A DNA stretch of 64,000 nucleotides from assembly GCA_013112585.1 (NCBI GenBank), contig JABFGH010000007.1, positions 62,001 to 126,000 on the forward strand, read 5' to 3'. The DNA is from Ignavibacteriota bacterium. Its GTDB lineage: Bacteria > Bacteroidota > Ignavibacteria > Ignavibacteriales > Melioribacteraceae. The translations under genes and the position numbers were made by a program. The notes under the pieces are model-generated. The model was not told the DNA's origin. It did no database searches and saw nothing but the letters and a program-made list of their open reading frames with translations. This document shows positions 18,949-28,452 of the stretch, piece by piece. Position 1 is the first letter of the stretch; each line of letters starts with the position of its first letter.

Positions 18949-20793
18949 ATGAAAAAATCATTTCAATATCTAATATTAGTCTTGCTACTGTTTAGCGGCA
19001 TGCTAACAACAGCACAAATACGTAAGGCTGATTTTTTGATTCACGACCGCGGAAATCTTTGGGAAACGATGAAAGATGACGGCACGATCGGTGCCCCGGA
19101 TCCGACTAACAGATTCGAAAGTTTTCCAAGCATGGATTGGCCCGGCGGTCCCCATAAACTTATCAAGGATGATCAACGGTCCTACAGCCCTGCTGCCGGT
19201 TTATGGATCGGCGGAAAGAAAAACGGAAACGAAATATTTTTAATTGAGAACGGTCCTTTTAATTTTGTTGATCAAGGAACATTTGAACCGATTGAAAAAG
19301 TTGACAATTTTATTGGATCACCCGACTATGATCCCACACTGCCTGAGCAGACAATTATTGCGCAGTTCAATACAACGGAAAATATAGGCGTGCGGCGTGA
19401 AAGTTATGCATGGAGTTTTGCCGGCTTAAACAATTTTATAATTATGGAATATACCATAACAAACAATAGCAGTAATGCTTTAACCGATGTGTTTGTTGGC
19501 TTCCCAAGTTTAATCAGACCCAGCTACCAGGATTTTATTGTTCATAACGGCTGGGGTGATGACTTTAACAGAACTGATGAAATTGTAAAATATGATACAG
19601 CGCGGGGTCTTCTTTACGCTTACGATGATACACCAAATTTTAGTCTGCCGCTGGATGTTGGTAATTTTTGGGCAGATGCGTTGGAGCTTCGCACACCGGG
19701 CTATGCAGGCTATTCGATTATTGATGCCGATGTTCCTAAGGATGGGGGCGACGTTCCCTCAACAGTTTTGTTTGCCCAGTTATTAAATAATGAAAGATTC
19801 TTTACTCAATCAAATTCTTCAAAAGAAAGTATATATAATATTTTATCAGGCGCGGATAATTCATTGCAAGCCGCAGATGGGGATAGGCTTACTCCTTTTA
19901 TGCTCCTTGCAGCCGGTCCCTATGATCTGGCTTCCGGAAGTTCAGTAAAAATTGTTTTGGTTCAAGCTGTAAATGGTATTCCGCTTGATGAAGTTCAAGA
20001 GTTAACAACTAATGAATTGATTACAGCCGCCCAGGCAAAGCTGCCTCGAGGTTTGGATTCATTAAGAAATTCAATTGATAGAGCTGCCGCTCTATACGGC
20101 AATAATTATCAGGTTCAAAGTGTACCGCCGCCATCGCCGGCAATTGAAATTATACCCGTTCCGCAAAACCAATCAATAACAATTTCATGGGAACCCCTTG
20201 AAGAAACCTGGGTAAATCCAATTACAGGCAAAAAGAATATAAGTAAATACCATGTTTATAGAAGCGATCGTTCATTTATCGGACCATATAAAAGAGTAGG
20301 CAGAATTTTACCGTTCCGTGAATCGGATATAAATCGATTTTTTGACAGCGATATAAATAAATGGGTATTTGAAGATAGGACGATAAGTCTTGGTGCCGGA
20401 TATTATTATACAGTAACAGCTTTTGACAGCACAAATGCTGAAAGCTGGTGGACAAATAGAAATGAAGAAGCGGTTGAAGCAGCACGACAGCCGGCAGAGA
20501 ATGCATTGAATGTTAAAGTTTTTCCAAATCCTTTTAGAGAAGTTTCCGGTTTTCCAACAAGCGGAGCGGAGAATACAATTGTTTGGACAAACTTGCCTGC
20601 ACAATGTAAAATACGGATTTATACAAGCAGCGGGGAATTAGTAAGAACAATGGATCATGATAATGAATTCGTTGGAGAAGAATCGTGGGATCAATTAACT
20701 GATTCAAGACAAAGAACAGCGCCCGGAATTTACTTTTGGACTGTTGATTCGGAAGTCGGAACTGCAAAAGGTTCTCTACTTATTATCAAATAA
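18949..20793 (+). CDS. T9SS type A sorting-domain protein, receptor partner
   Basis: About 614 residues. The ATG at 18949 opens a clear signal peptide (KKSFQYLILVLLLFSGMLTTAQ); a TTG at 18919 is less likely. The body is a beta-rich region of unknown family (KADFLIHDRGNLWETM, PAAGLWIGGKKNGNE) followed by a fibronectin-III-like segment near 410-510 (SWEPLEETW, YHVYRSDRSF, YYTVTAFDS). The last ~90 residues are a T9SS C-terminal sorting domain (FPNPFRE, WTNLPAQCKIRIYTSSGELV, APGIYFWTV). It lies between the TonB receptor and the PorV-like gene. Proteins of this build commonly sit beside Ignavibacteria TonB receptors; a surface glycan-binding role is inferred. Confidence 0.75.
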   Translation: MKKSFQYLILVLLLFSGMLTTAQIRKADFLIHDRGNLWETMKDDGTIGAPDPTNRFESFPSMDWPGGPHKLIKDDQRSYSPAAGLWIGGKKNGNEIFLIENGPFNFVDQGTFEPIEKVDNFIGSPDYDPTLPEQTIIAQFNTTENIGVRRESYAWSFAGLNNFIIMEYTITNNSSNALTDVFVGFPSLIRPSYQDFIVHNGWGDDFNRTDEIVKYDTARGLLYAYDDTPNFSLPLDVGNFWADALELRTPGYAGYSIIDADVPKDGGDVPSTVLFAQLLNNERFFTQSNSSKESIYNILSGADNSLQAADGDRLTPFMLLAAGPYDLASGSSVKIVLVQAVNGIPLDEVQELTTNELITAAQAKLPRGLDSLRNSIDRAAALYGNNYQVQSVPPPSPAIEIIPVPQNQSITISWEPLEETWVNPITGKKNISKYHVYRSDRSFIGPYKRVGRILPFRESDINRFFDSDINKWVFEDRTISLGAGYYYTVTAFDSTNAESWWTNRNEEAVEAARQPAENALNVKVFPNPFREVSGFPTSGAENTIVWTNLPAQCKIRIYTSSGELVRTMDHDNEFVGEESWDQLTDSRQRTAPGIYFWTVDSEVGTAKGSLLIIK

Positions 20794-20802
20794 GGTTATG
20801 GT

Positions 20803-21759
20803 ATGAAACAAAGATTACTAAAAATATTGATCTGCATTTTCGTTTTGGCAAACAGCCAATCGATTTTTGCTCAGTACGATTACGGTTTTGATTTTTCAAA
20901 AGCAGGCTCAGCCGGATTGCAGTTTTTAAAAATTGGTGTCGGCGCAAAAGAAACTGCAATGGGTGAAGCCGTTTCCGGAATTGTAAACGATGTAAATTCA
21001 GTTTTCTGGAATACAGCAGGCTTAGCTTATGTTGATAAATATCAAGCATCATTTACACACAACAATTGGCTTGTTGACAGCAGACATATCGCTGCTGCTG
21101 TTGGTGTCCCTCTTGGTTCGTTTGTAGTTGGCTTAAGCGTTGTTTCACTTGATATAAATGACTTTGAAGAAACTACTGTTACAAATCCTGATGGTACCGG
21201 AAGAATGGTAAGTGCAGGGGATATTGCAATTGGTTTATCCGTAGCCCGTAAATTTACCGATAAGCTTTCTATCGGTGCACAAGTAAAATATGTTCAGGAA
21301 ACTTTAGATGATCGATCATTCAGCAATGTGCTTTTTGATATCGGAACAATTTACTACACTGGCTTCCATCAATTACGTTTGGCATTTGCACTTCAGCATT
21401 TTGGTCCTGATATGAAATTGGTTGACCAGGAATTTAGAACGCCATTATTATTTAGAGTAAGTGCGACTGATGATATTATTCAAACAGAAAATTTCAACTT
21501 ATTACTTGCAGCAGAACTCGTTCACCCAACCGATAATAACGAATGGGTTAATATTGGTATGGAGTTAAAACTATTAAACTATTTTGCAATAAGGGGCGGA
21601 CATAGATTAAATGTTGATGAAGGCAAATGGAGTTTTGGTATGGGTTTAACTCCCCCGGTACTAAGCAGTATATCCACACGGTTCGATTACGCATTTGTTG
21701 TGTCTGAAAAAGTTTTTGATAATGTGCACCGTTTTTCATTAATGCTGGGATTTGATTAA
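20803..21759 (+). CDS. PorV/PorQ-family outer-membrane protein
   Basis: A 318-residue outer-membrane beta-barrel. A signal peptide (LKILICIFVLANSQSIFAQ) is followed by the family hallmark FLKIGVGAKETAMGEAV near 42-58 and VNDVNSVFWNTAGLAY near 60-76, which define the PorV/PorQ/UPF0164 group. PorV is the T9SS shuttle and PorQ is linked to attachment; this one sits next to cargo-like genes and may be a dedicated barrel for this locus rather than the core secretion component. It starts 9 bp after the T9SS-sorted protein and ends 2 bp before the next gene, so all are one operon. Confidence 0.85.
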   Translation: MKQRLLKILICIFVLANSQSIFAQYDYGFDFSKAGSAGLQFLKIGVGAKETAMGEAVSGIVNDVNSVFWNTAGLAYVDKYQASFTHNNWLVDSRHIAAAVGVPLGSFVVGLSVVSLDINDFEETTVTNPDGTGRMVSAGDIAIGLSVARKFTDKLSIGAQVKYVQETLDDRSFSNVLFDIGTIYYTGFHQLRLAFALQHFGPDMKLVDQEFRTPLLFRVSATDDIIQTENFNLLLAAELVHPTDNNEWVNIGMELKLLNYFAIRGGHRLNVDEGKWSFGMGLTPPVLSSISTRFDYAFVVSEKVFDNVHRFSLMLGFD

Positions 21760-21761
21760 TA

Positions 21762-23714
21762 ATGAAACTTAAAACAATAAAATATATGGCACAAATTGCA
21801 TCGTTTTCAGTTTTATCAATAATGACCGGCTGTTTGTTTGAAGAAGTAAATCAGCCTAAATCCGCACAGCCCGGAGAAACTATCGATGTTAATCTGGTTA
21901 TAACAAGCAACATTGTACCGGAGCCTAATCCGCATAAAGGCTTGCTTGGTATAATTGCCCCTATCGACTGGGAGTTTATTTCGGCAGCCTATACCTCGCC
22001 GATAGGTAATGGAACATTAGCGATCTCGGAAACTTGGAAAGACTCAATACAAAAATACTATCCGATTGAAGAGTTCGGAGTCAATATGAAATGGATTGTG
22101 CTAATTTCCGATTTAGGTTATAGTTATCAAAATGTTACTTCATTTAATGTTGATCTAAAATTAAAAGTAGGACAAACCGAAGGATGTTTTGACTTAGGCT
22201 ACCTTGCAACAAAAGCTGAAGCCGGGTTAGTTTCCTCCGGAAATAGTTCATGGGTAAGTATTTCATTTCCAAATAGAATAGGTGTTCCAGATTCAAATTT
22301 ATGCACTAATATATTTGAAACACGGAGAGCTGAAGAGTGGGATGATCTATTTGACAGACAAAGCGGCTGGACCGGTGCAGACGGCATTTACACAATTCCA
22401 TTAGATGAATATGAAGCAAGTTCAAACACACCTGCAGGAAAACAATTAGTTTTATTCAGTGATACTTTTATCGGTGAAGTTGATAGTTTAAATCGGAGAC
22501 AAAATGCCAGGCTTATAAACAACACACTCGCTTTAATGCAAAGCGGAAATCCTGATCCGAATGAAACAGAATTTTTCTGGAGGGAAGATTCAACCGGTGA
22601 GCCGGAAACTGTTTTTGTCCCGAACACGCCAAATGCAAATGAAGGAGATTGGTATTGGCTGATGGATGGTATTGCTCTTGATGATACAGTTTATGTGTTT
22701 GCACTTCGCCTTAACAGTTCCGGCGGCGGAGGGGTATTCGGATTTGAATTAAACGGCGTCGCTCTGCTTAAGTTTACTCTGGATACTGAAAATTTTATTT
22801 CTGCTGTTGAGCAATTTGATACTCCATTATTTTACGATAATCAAGCAGATAACTCGCAATTAGTAATTGGTCAAGCTGTTATGGCTATGACTAATAATTC
22901 AGGAAATCCAAATCCGGATGGATACATTTATGTTTATGGTCCTATCAGTAAATCAGCCGGAAAGCATTTAGCCGCAGCGCGTGTACTTCCGGAACACATT
23001 GAAAACTTTGACCAATGGCGATATTGGAATGGGACTTCGTGGGGCAGCAGCGTTGAAGAGTGCGCTCCGATTGTTGGAGGTATTTCCCAAGAATTCAGTG
23101 TTTCACCTTTCGGAGATGGTAAATATATTTTAGTGTATCAAGCAGGTTCAAGTGTATTAGTTAGACTGGGAGACAGCCCAACCGGTCCATTCGGAATTTA
23201 TTATTCAATTTATGATTGCCCTGAAGTTATTGGTGAGCCCGATATTTTTGTTTACAACGCAAAGGCTCATCCAAATGTTTCATCAAAGGATGAATTGCTG
23301 ATCAGTTATAATGTTAACTCATTTGACTTTGGAGCCCTCTTTTCAAATGCTGATATTTATCGACCGAGATTTATTTACATGAAAACAGGGGATACGACAA
23401 CTACAAATTTATTTGAGGATAGTACACCGGTTGAAAATTTTCAGTTACATCAAAATTATCCTAACCCGTTTAACCCGGCAACTAAAATTGATTTTAGTAT
23501 TTCCGGTAATTCACCAATAAATGTAATGTTAAAAGTTTATGATGTACTCGGTAAAGAAGTTCAGACCCTTGTTAATGAAAAAAAATCTCCGGGCAAACAT
23601 TCCGTTATTTTTGACTCTCAATCCGTCAGTCGACGGATATCAAGCGGGATTTACTTTTATAAGCTGAGTGTTGGTGAATTTAGTTTTTCAAAAAAAATGA
23701 TTTTATTAAAATAA
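21762..23714 (+). CDS. Secreted DUF4185-like propeller protein with T9SS sorting domain
   Basis: A 650-residue exported protein. The N-terminus ends in a lipobox-like IMTGC (Cys at ~23). Residues ~28-190 form a domain shared with two downstream proteins (QPGETIDVNL, GIIAPIDWEF). Residues ~200-550 look like a five-bladed propeller of DUF4185 type (DGIYTIPLDE, LVLFSDTFIGE, QEFSVSPFGDGKYILVYQ, GPFGIYYSI). The last ~90 residues are a T9SS type A sorting domain (LHQNYPNPFNPATKIDF, SGIYFYKLSVG). A palindromic 18-bp element sits in frame inside the sorting domain. Probably a surface protein acting on or binding the glycan; no catalytic residues are assigned. Confidence 0.7.
   Translation: MKLKTIKYMAQIASFSVLSIMTGCLFEEVNQPKSAQPGETIDVNLVITSNIVPEPNPHKGLLGIIAPIDWEFISAAYTSPIGNGTLAISETWKDSIQKYYPIEEFGVNMKWIVLISDLGYSYQNVTSFNVDLKLKVGQTEGCFDLGYLATKAEAGLVSSGNSSWVSISFPNRIGVPDSNLCTNIFETRRAEEWDDLFDRQSGWTGADGIYTIPLDEYEASSNTPAGKQLVLFSDTFIGEVDSLNRRQNARLINNTLALMQSGNPDPNETEFFWREDSTGEPETVFVPNTPNANEGDWYWLMDGIALDDTVYVFALRLNSSGGGGVFGFELNGVALLKFTLDTENFISAVEQFDTPLFYDNQADNSQLVIGQAVMAMTNNSGNPNPDGYIYVYGPISKSAGKHLAAARVLPEHIENFDQWRYWNGTSWGSSVEECAPIVGGISQEFSVSPFGDGKYILVYQAGSSVLVRLGDSPTGPFGIYYSIYDCPEVIGEPDIFVYNAKAHPNVSSKDELLISYNVNSFDFGALFSNADIYRPRFIYMKTGDTTTTNLFEDSTPVENFQLHQNYPNPFNPATKIDFSISGNSPINVMLKVYDVLGKEVQTLVNEKKSPGKHSVIFDSQSVSRRISSGIYFYKLSVGEFSFSKKMILLK
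23621..23638. repeat. In-frame palindromic element inside sorting domain
   Basis: An 18-bp inverted repeat: arms ATCCGTC and GACGGAT separated by AGTC. It adds about six residues (SVSRRI) where related sorting domains go straight into (S/A)SGIYFY. Its sequence differs at only three positions from the core of the intergenic hairpin at 58205-58222, so both may belong to one palindromic repeat family. Confidence 0.55.
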
Positions 23715-23729
23715 TTTTTAAGGAAACTT

Positions 23730-26700
23730 ATTAAAGTAATCAAAAAAATATTTGTTATATCAATGTTGCTCTGCTCTGCAAATTTGGCAGATGATTCAAG
23801 GTTAAAATCAATTGAATTTTCTCCGACGAGTAATGGCAGCATTCCAACCTGGTTAATTGCGGGTCCGTTTGATCAGCCCACGATTGGATTTGGTTCACCT
23901 ACATTTGAATTTAATACTGACCTAACAGCAGGAAATCCTTTTTGGGGAAAAACCGAGAAGACGGAAATGGTTAAAGGGGGAGAAGTCAAGTGGATTCCTC
24001 AAACTGTTGATGGCAAGGGGTACTTAGATTTTAATGAACGGCTTGCATGGTATAAGCCGGGCAGCACTCCGGAAAAAGTTTGGTATGCAAAAGCTGCTTA
24101 TGCTTCAATTAATATTATTAGTGAAGAAGAACAAGATGTATTTCTATTAGCAGGGAGCAATTTTGCATTGGGTATTTCTTTGAATGGCGACAGCGTAAAA
24201 ACAATTCCTCAAATAAGAAATGCTGAGGCTGATAAGGATACAATTAAACTGCATCTAAAAAAGGGTAACAATTTATTAATTGCAAAGGTTTGGAATTCAC
24301 ATAAAAATTATTCTGTTGCATTTTTTGTTCCCACAAAAATGGAGTGGGGTTTATTTGCACGGCTTGTTGATAAAAATTTTGAACCGATTTCAAATATCCG
24401 CTTCACTCTCGATAGTTCTGTTGATGAAACTACATACGAGATAGATCCAACTTTCTTTTTCAAGAAGAGTGAAAATGGATTAAAGCAAAGAATCGATTTA
24501 ATTGTCTCATCAACTGAAAAAAAATCTAACGGAACATTTTCTATCAATGCCGGCAATGGAAAACAAAAGTTTGATCTTGGTACAATTCCACTCGGCAGCA
24601 GCAGACATGAATTATACATCCCGGAAATAAAACATGAAACAGAAGTTAAAGCTAAGTTGGTTTTGGATGAAAATGAATATTTGCAAACTTTGGATATTAA
24701 GCCCGCCAAAAAATATAAAATGCATGTAATGATGCTCTCACACACCGACATTGGATATACACACCCGCAGCCGGTAGTTCAAGAAATGCATGCAGGCACT
24801 TTGGATGATGTGCTGCAATTCAGAAAGGAAAATCCGGAATTCAAATGGACAATTGAAACATTTTGGCAGCTTGAGCAATTTAGGCAGTCACGCTCCGAGG
24901 AAAAATTTAATGAGGTGATAGATTTAATTAAAGAAGGAGTGATCGCTATCTCACCTGTGTTTGCAAATCCATTTACCGGCTGGGTAAGTGAAGAGGAAAT
25001 GATAAACTCATTCAACAAAGCGGCAGAATATAAAAACAAATATGGTCTGGATTATAAAGCGGTCGTGTACAATGATGTCCCCGGTCAATCTTGGATGCTG
25101 CCCCAAGTAATGAACATGTCAGGGGCAGCGCTTTTAGTAAATGGAATAAATGAAGTTTACAGTGATTATGTTTTTCAGCGCAATTTACCTAAAGCTTTTT
25201 ACTGGGAAGGAAATGACGGCAGCCGGGTAATAAATTATATTACCGAAACATACACCGAAGGAATAACCTACGGATTGGAAAGAGGAAATGATGCTATTGC
25301 AAAACGCTTGTGGGTAAGACTAAATAAAATTGTTGATAATGGATACGACCATGATGCTGTTTTGGTAAATGCTGCATACCTGGATAATGCAGGCATTCCC
25401 AAAAATCAGTACGCAAATATGATGAGGTGGAATGAAGAGTTTGAATATCCCAAATTTATTTCAAGCAATCTTAATGAATTTGCAACTGTATTAGAAAAAA
25501 TAGCTGATGATAAATTACCGGTATTCAAAGGGGATTGGACATCCAACTGGGATGTGCTTTATCAGGGAGAATTGGAAAGAAGCATTACTCACCGCCAGGT
25601 TCAGAACGATATTACCAGCGTTGAAAAATTGGCAACAATAAATTGGTTAACAAATCCGGACCTCAACAGTTTTAAAGAAGAGATAAATAATGTGTACAAC
25701 TCCATTCTTTATTATAGTGGTCACGGAAGCGGATTAGAATACGGTTACGGCTCGCCGCAAGAAAATGAAATTACAATGGATTTTAGAGACGGCTATTTAG
25801 AATATGCAAAGAGGAAGACCGAAGCACTAAAGGAAAGATCAATGTATAGATTTATATTGCCTGAATTCAGTTTCGAATCAAACGGCGTTATGATCTTTAA
25901 TCCCCTTTCCTGGGAACGGGATGCGGTAATTAATTTACAGTTTCCTGAAAACCAAAGCACTGCTTATGAAATTATTGATATGACGAATAATAAGAAAGCT
26001 GTTTCATTTCAGGATGGATATAAATTTTCATTCATTGCGGATAGTCTTCCGTCGCTTGGTTATAAAAAGTATAAACTGAATGTCATTCCTGAAGTTAAAA
26101 AGAGGAAGTCGCAAAATATCGTATTCACAAAAAATACTTTTGAAAATAATTTTTATAAGATAAGCTTTGATGAGAAAAGTGGAAGCATTAAAAGTATTAT
26201 CAGTAAAAAATCTAACAGAGAACTAATTGACAATAAAATCGACTTAGGTTTTAATTCACTTATAGTTGAACGATATCAAAAAGAAAAAGTATTTAAAAAT
26301 ATTGATACTGTTTATGCTTCTGTAAAAATAATTGAGAATGGTGAAATATCAATCTCCTTGGAAGTTGAGCAGGTTGGAAGTTTGCTCAGGAAAAAAGTTT
26401 ATACATTATGGAATAATATTGATAGGGTGGAGGTAACAAACTTTATTGATTTAAATGTTTTAACTGAAACGGAATTTACCGAGGAATACGGAGTTGCTTT
26501 TCCATTTAATTTAGAGAATCCGGAATTTGAATTAGACCTTTTAAGCGGATTCACAAAACCGAATGAACGGTTATCGGTAATGGATACGGATGCATTTAGT
26601 ATTCGCAGAGGTGTTGCAATTCATAATAAAACAAATTCAATAAGCTGGGCTGCCCGTGAAAACCGTGTTATCCGCATAAGAGAAATTAATGATGAGGGGA

Positions 26701-27191
26701 AAAGAGTTCTTATATCAAACCTGGTTAATAATTTCCCGGAGAATTGGAACCGCCGTGAAAAGAATGAGGGAATAGTTGAGAGCAGGTACAGCTTTAGAGA
26801 GAATGATGGAAAGTTTATACCAAGTGTTTCTGCACAATTCGGCTGGGAATTCAGCACTGATCCAATTTATGCTGAAAGCTGGTACAAATTATCAAACACT
26901 TCAGGCAGCTATTTTAGTTCTACTAATCCCTCGGTCATAATTCTTGCTGTTAAGCCTAACGAAAAGTCGAATGCACTTGTGATCCATTTGTTAAATGTTG
27001 ATAATGCTAACGAGCAGCGAACGAAAATATCATCACAGTTTTTTTCAAACAAAATAGCAATAACAAAAAACTTGATGGATGAAAAAATTAGCGAACTTGA
27101 AATAGATAATAATGCAATTAACATTTTACTAAAAAGAGGGGAGTTAAAAATTATTGAATTAAGGAGTGAAGAAGTATCAATAAAATATTAA
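23730..27191 (+). CDS. Exported GH38 alpha-mannosidase
   Basis: About 1150 residues. The catalytic GH38 domain starts with SHTDIGYTHPQP (zinc-binding His and Asp) near residues 338-349; the nucleophile Asp lies in YNDVPGQSW near 449. A helical domain and large beta domains follow, as in all GH38 enzymes. An N-terminal ~300-residue beta region (GPFDQPTIGFG, LKKGNNLLIAKVWN) precedes the catalytic part. Start: the first ATG, at 23763, would cut a signal peptide in half; from the in-frame ATT at 23730 the leader is KVIKKIFVISMLLCSANLA, so a rare ATT start is possible. Predicted to release mannose residues in the periplasm or outside. Confidence 0.85.
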   Translation: MKVIKKIFVISMLLCSANLADDSRLKSIEFSPTSNGSIPTWLIAGPFDQPTIGFGSPTFEFNTDLTAGNPFWGKTEKTEMVKGGEVKWIPQTVDGKGYLDFNERLAWYKPGSTPEKVWYAKAAYASINIISEEEQDVFLLAGSNFALGISLNGDSVKTIPQIRNAEADKDTIKLHLKKGNNLLIAKVWNSHKNYSVAFFVPTKMEWGLFARLVDKNFEPISNIRFTLDSSVDETTYEIDPTFFFKKSENGLKQRIDLIVSSTEKKSNGTFSINAGNGKQKFDLGTIPLGSSRHELYIPEIKHETEVKAKLVLDENEYLQTLDIKPAKKYKMHVMMLSHTDIGYTHPQPVVQEMHAGTLDDVLQFRKENPEFKWTIETFWQLEQFRQSRSEEKFNEVIDLIKEGVIAISPVFANPFTGWVSEEEMINSFNKAAEYKNKYGLDYKAVVYNDVPGQSWMLPQVMNMSGAALLVNGINEVYSDYVFQRNLPKAFYWEGNDGSRVINYITETYTEGITYGLERGNDAIAKRLWVRLNKIVDNGYDHDAVLVNAAYLDNAGIPKNQYANMMRWNEEFEYPKFISSNLNEFATVLEKIADDKLPVFKGDWTSNWDVLYQGELERSITHRQVQNDITSVEKLATINWLTNPDLNSFKEEINNVYNSILYYSGHGSGLEYGYGSPQENEITMDFRDGYLEYAKRKTEALKERSMYRFILPEFSFESNGVMIFNPLSWERDAVINLQFPENQSTAYEIIDMTNNKKAVSFQDGYKFSFIADSLPSLGYKKYKLNVIPEVKKRKSQNIVFTKNTFENNFYKISFDEKSGSIKSIISKKSNRELIDNKIDLGFNSLIVERYQKEKVFKNIDTVYASVKIIENGEISISLEVEQVGSLLRKKVYTLWNNIDRVEVTNFIDLNVLTETEFTEEYGVAFPFNLENPEFELDLLSGFTKPNERLSVMDTDAFSIRRGVAIHNKTNSISWAARENRVIRIREINDEGKRVLISNLVNNFPENWNRREKNEGIVESRYSFRENDGKFIPSVSAQFGWEFSTDPIYAESWYKLSNTSGSYFSSTNPSVIILAVKPNEKSNALVIHLLNVDNANEQRTKISSQFFSNKIAITKNLMDEKISELEIDNNAINILLKRGELKIIELRSEEVSIKY

Positions 27192-27249
27192 GATTTAATA
27201 TTCATAGTCATCAACCAACAACTAATTTATTAATTAAATAGGAGCTGCA

Positions 27250-28386
27250 ATGTTTAAGAAGAATACCAAACTAAATATCATTTTGGCTGGAGCACTGCTT
27301 GCAATTATTGTTACAAGCTGTTTTACAATTCTTGCAATTATTCAGCCTTCAACCGCTGTAACAGGCGAGCAAATAATGGTCACAATGGAATCCCGTACAA
27401 ATTCAACTGATGCAAATGCAAAGTACGGTATTGTTGCTGTATTAGTGCCGAATGACTGGACAATAGATGCAATGACATATTCCGGCGATTACGGAAATGG
27501 AAGTTTCAGCTGGCTGCATCCGGATAGTAATGACAGATATCCGAGCAACCTAGATACAGGACAAGGTTGGATTGATTCAATTGAAGTAAGGTATCCGAGT
27601 CCTGCTGATATGCGGTGGGAAATTTGGGAAGCTAATGAAGGGCACGCTCCCGCTGTAGATACAAACTATCTTGATATAGAAATTACAATGACTGTTGGCT
27701 CAACAGTCGGAGCATGGGATTTAGGTTACTTATTAAGTGAATCATCTTCTGATTTTACCGATCCAGGTATGTGGGATGTTTCACTTGGCAACAGTATTGC
27801 AGTTGGTTTAGTACCTGTTGAGTTAACTAGTTTTGCTGCAGCTGTTTCGGAAAACGGAGTTGCTTTAAACTGGCAGACAGCTACAGAAACAAACAACAGA
27901 GGCTTTGAAATAGAACGGAGCACTGATAATAATGCTTTCAATACAATTGGTTTTGTAGATGGAGTTGGCACCACAACTGAAAGACAAAACTATGTTTACA
28001 ACGATAAAGTAAGTATAGCCGGAACGTACTATTATAGATTAAAACAAGTTGACTTCGACGGCTCATACGAATATTCTGATGTTGTTGAAGTTGATTTTTC
28101 GGGCGTAACTAATTATGCAATTGCACAAAACTATCCTAACCCATTTAATCCGGCAACACAAATTGAATTTGCAATTCCTGTTGATGCCGAAGTATCAATT
28201 AAAGTATTCACCGTATTGGGTGAAGAAGCCGCAGATTTGGTAAACAATCAGTATGCCGCAGGATCGCATACAGTTAATTTTGATGCAAGTGCTTTAACAA
28301 CCGGAACTTATATCTATTCTATTAATGCTAAGGGAATAGATGGAAGTGAATTTACTCAGAGTAGAAAAATGTTATTAATGAAATAA
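27250..28386 (+). CDS. Secreted T9SS-sorted protein, lipobox-like N-terminus
   Basis: 378 residues. The N-terminus has a hydrophobic segment ending in VTSC (Cys ~25). Residues ~30-185 are the domain shared with the genes at 21762 and 28453 (QPSTAVTGEQIMVTM, VLVPNDWTIDAMTYSG, VGSTVGAWDLGYLLS). Residues ~195-290 resemble a fibronectin-like domain common before sorting signals (PVELTSFAAAVSENGVALNW, GTYYYRLKQVDFDGSYEYS). The last ~90 residues are a T9SS type A sorting domain (IAQNYPNPFNPATQIEF). A strong SD (AGGAG) precedes the ATG. It is followed by a terminator hairpin. Function unknown; likely a surface binding protein. Confidence 0.75.
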   Translation: MFKKNTKLNIILAGALLAIIVTSCFTILAIIQPSTAVTGEQIMVTMESRTNSTDANAKYGIVAVLVPNDWTIDAMTYSGDYGNGSFSWLHPDSNDRYPSNLDTGQGWIDSIEVRYPSPADMRWEIWEANEGHAPAVDTNYLDIEITMTVGSTVGAWDLGYLLSESSSDFTDPGMWDVSLGNSIAVGLVPVELTSFAAAVSENGVALNWQTATETNNRGFEIERSTDNNAFNTIGFVDGVGTTTERQNYVYNDKVSIAGTYYYRLKQVDFDGSYEYSDVVEVDFSGVTNYAIAQNYPNPFNPATQIEFAIPVDAEVSIKVFTVLGEEAADLVNNQYAAGSHTVNFDASALTTGTYIYSINAKGIDGSEFTQSRKMLLMK

Positions 28387-28393
28387 CACATAA

Positions 28394-28425
28394 ATGTGCG
28401 TTTCAATTTGAAGCGCACATTTTTG
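28394..28425 (+). terminator. Rho-independent terminator
   Basis: A near-perfect hairpin 7 bp after the stop of the preceding gene: TGTGCG and TTTCAA pair with TTGAA and CGCACA (one G-T mismatch position), followed by a T-rich tail ATTTTTG. It closes the secreted-protein operon or attenuates transcription into the next gene. Confidence 0.8.
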
Positions 28426-28452
28426 TATTACAAAAACTTATAGGTAACTAAA

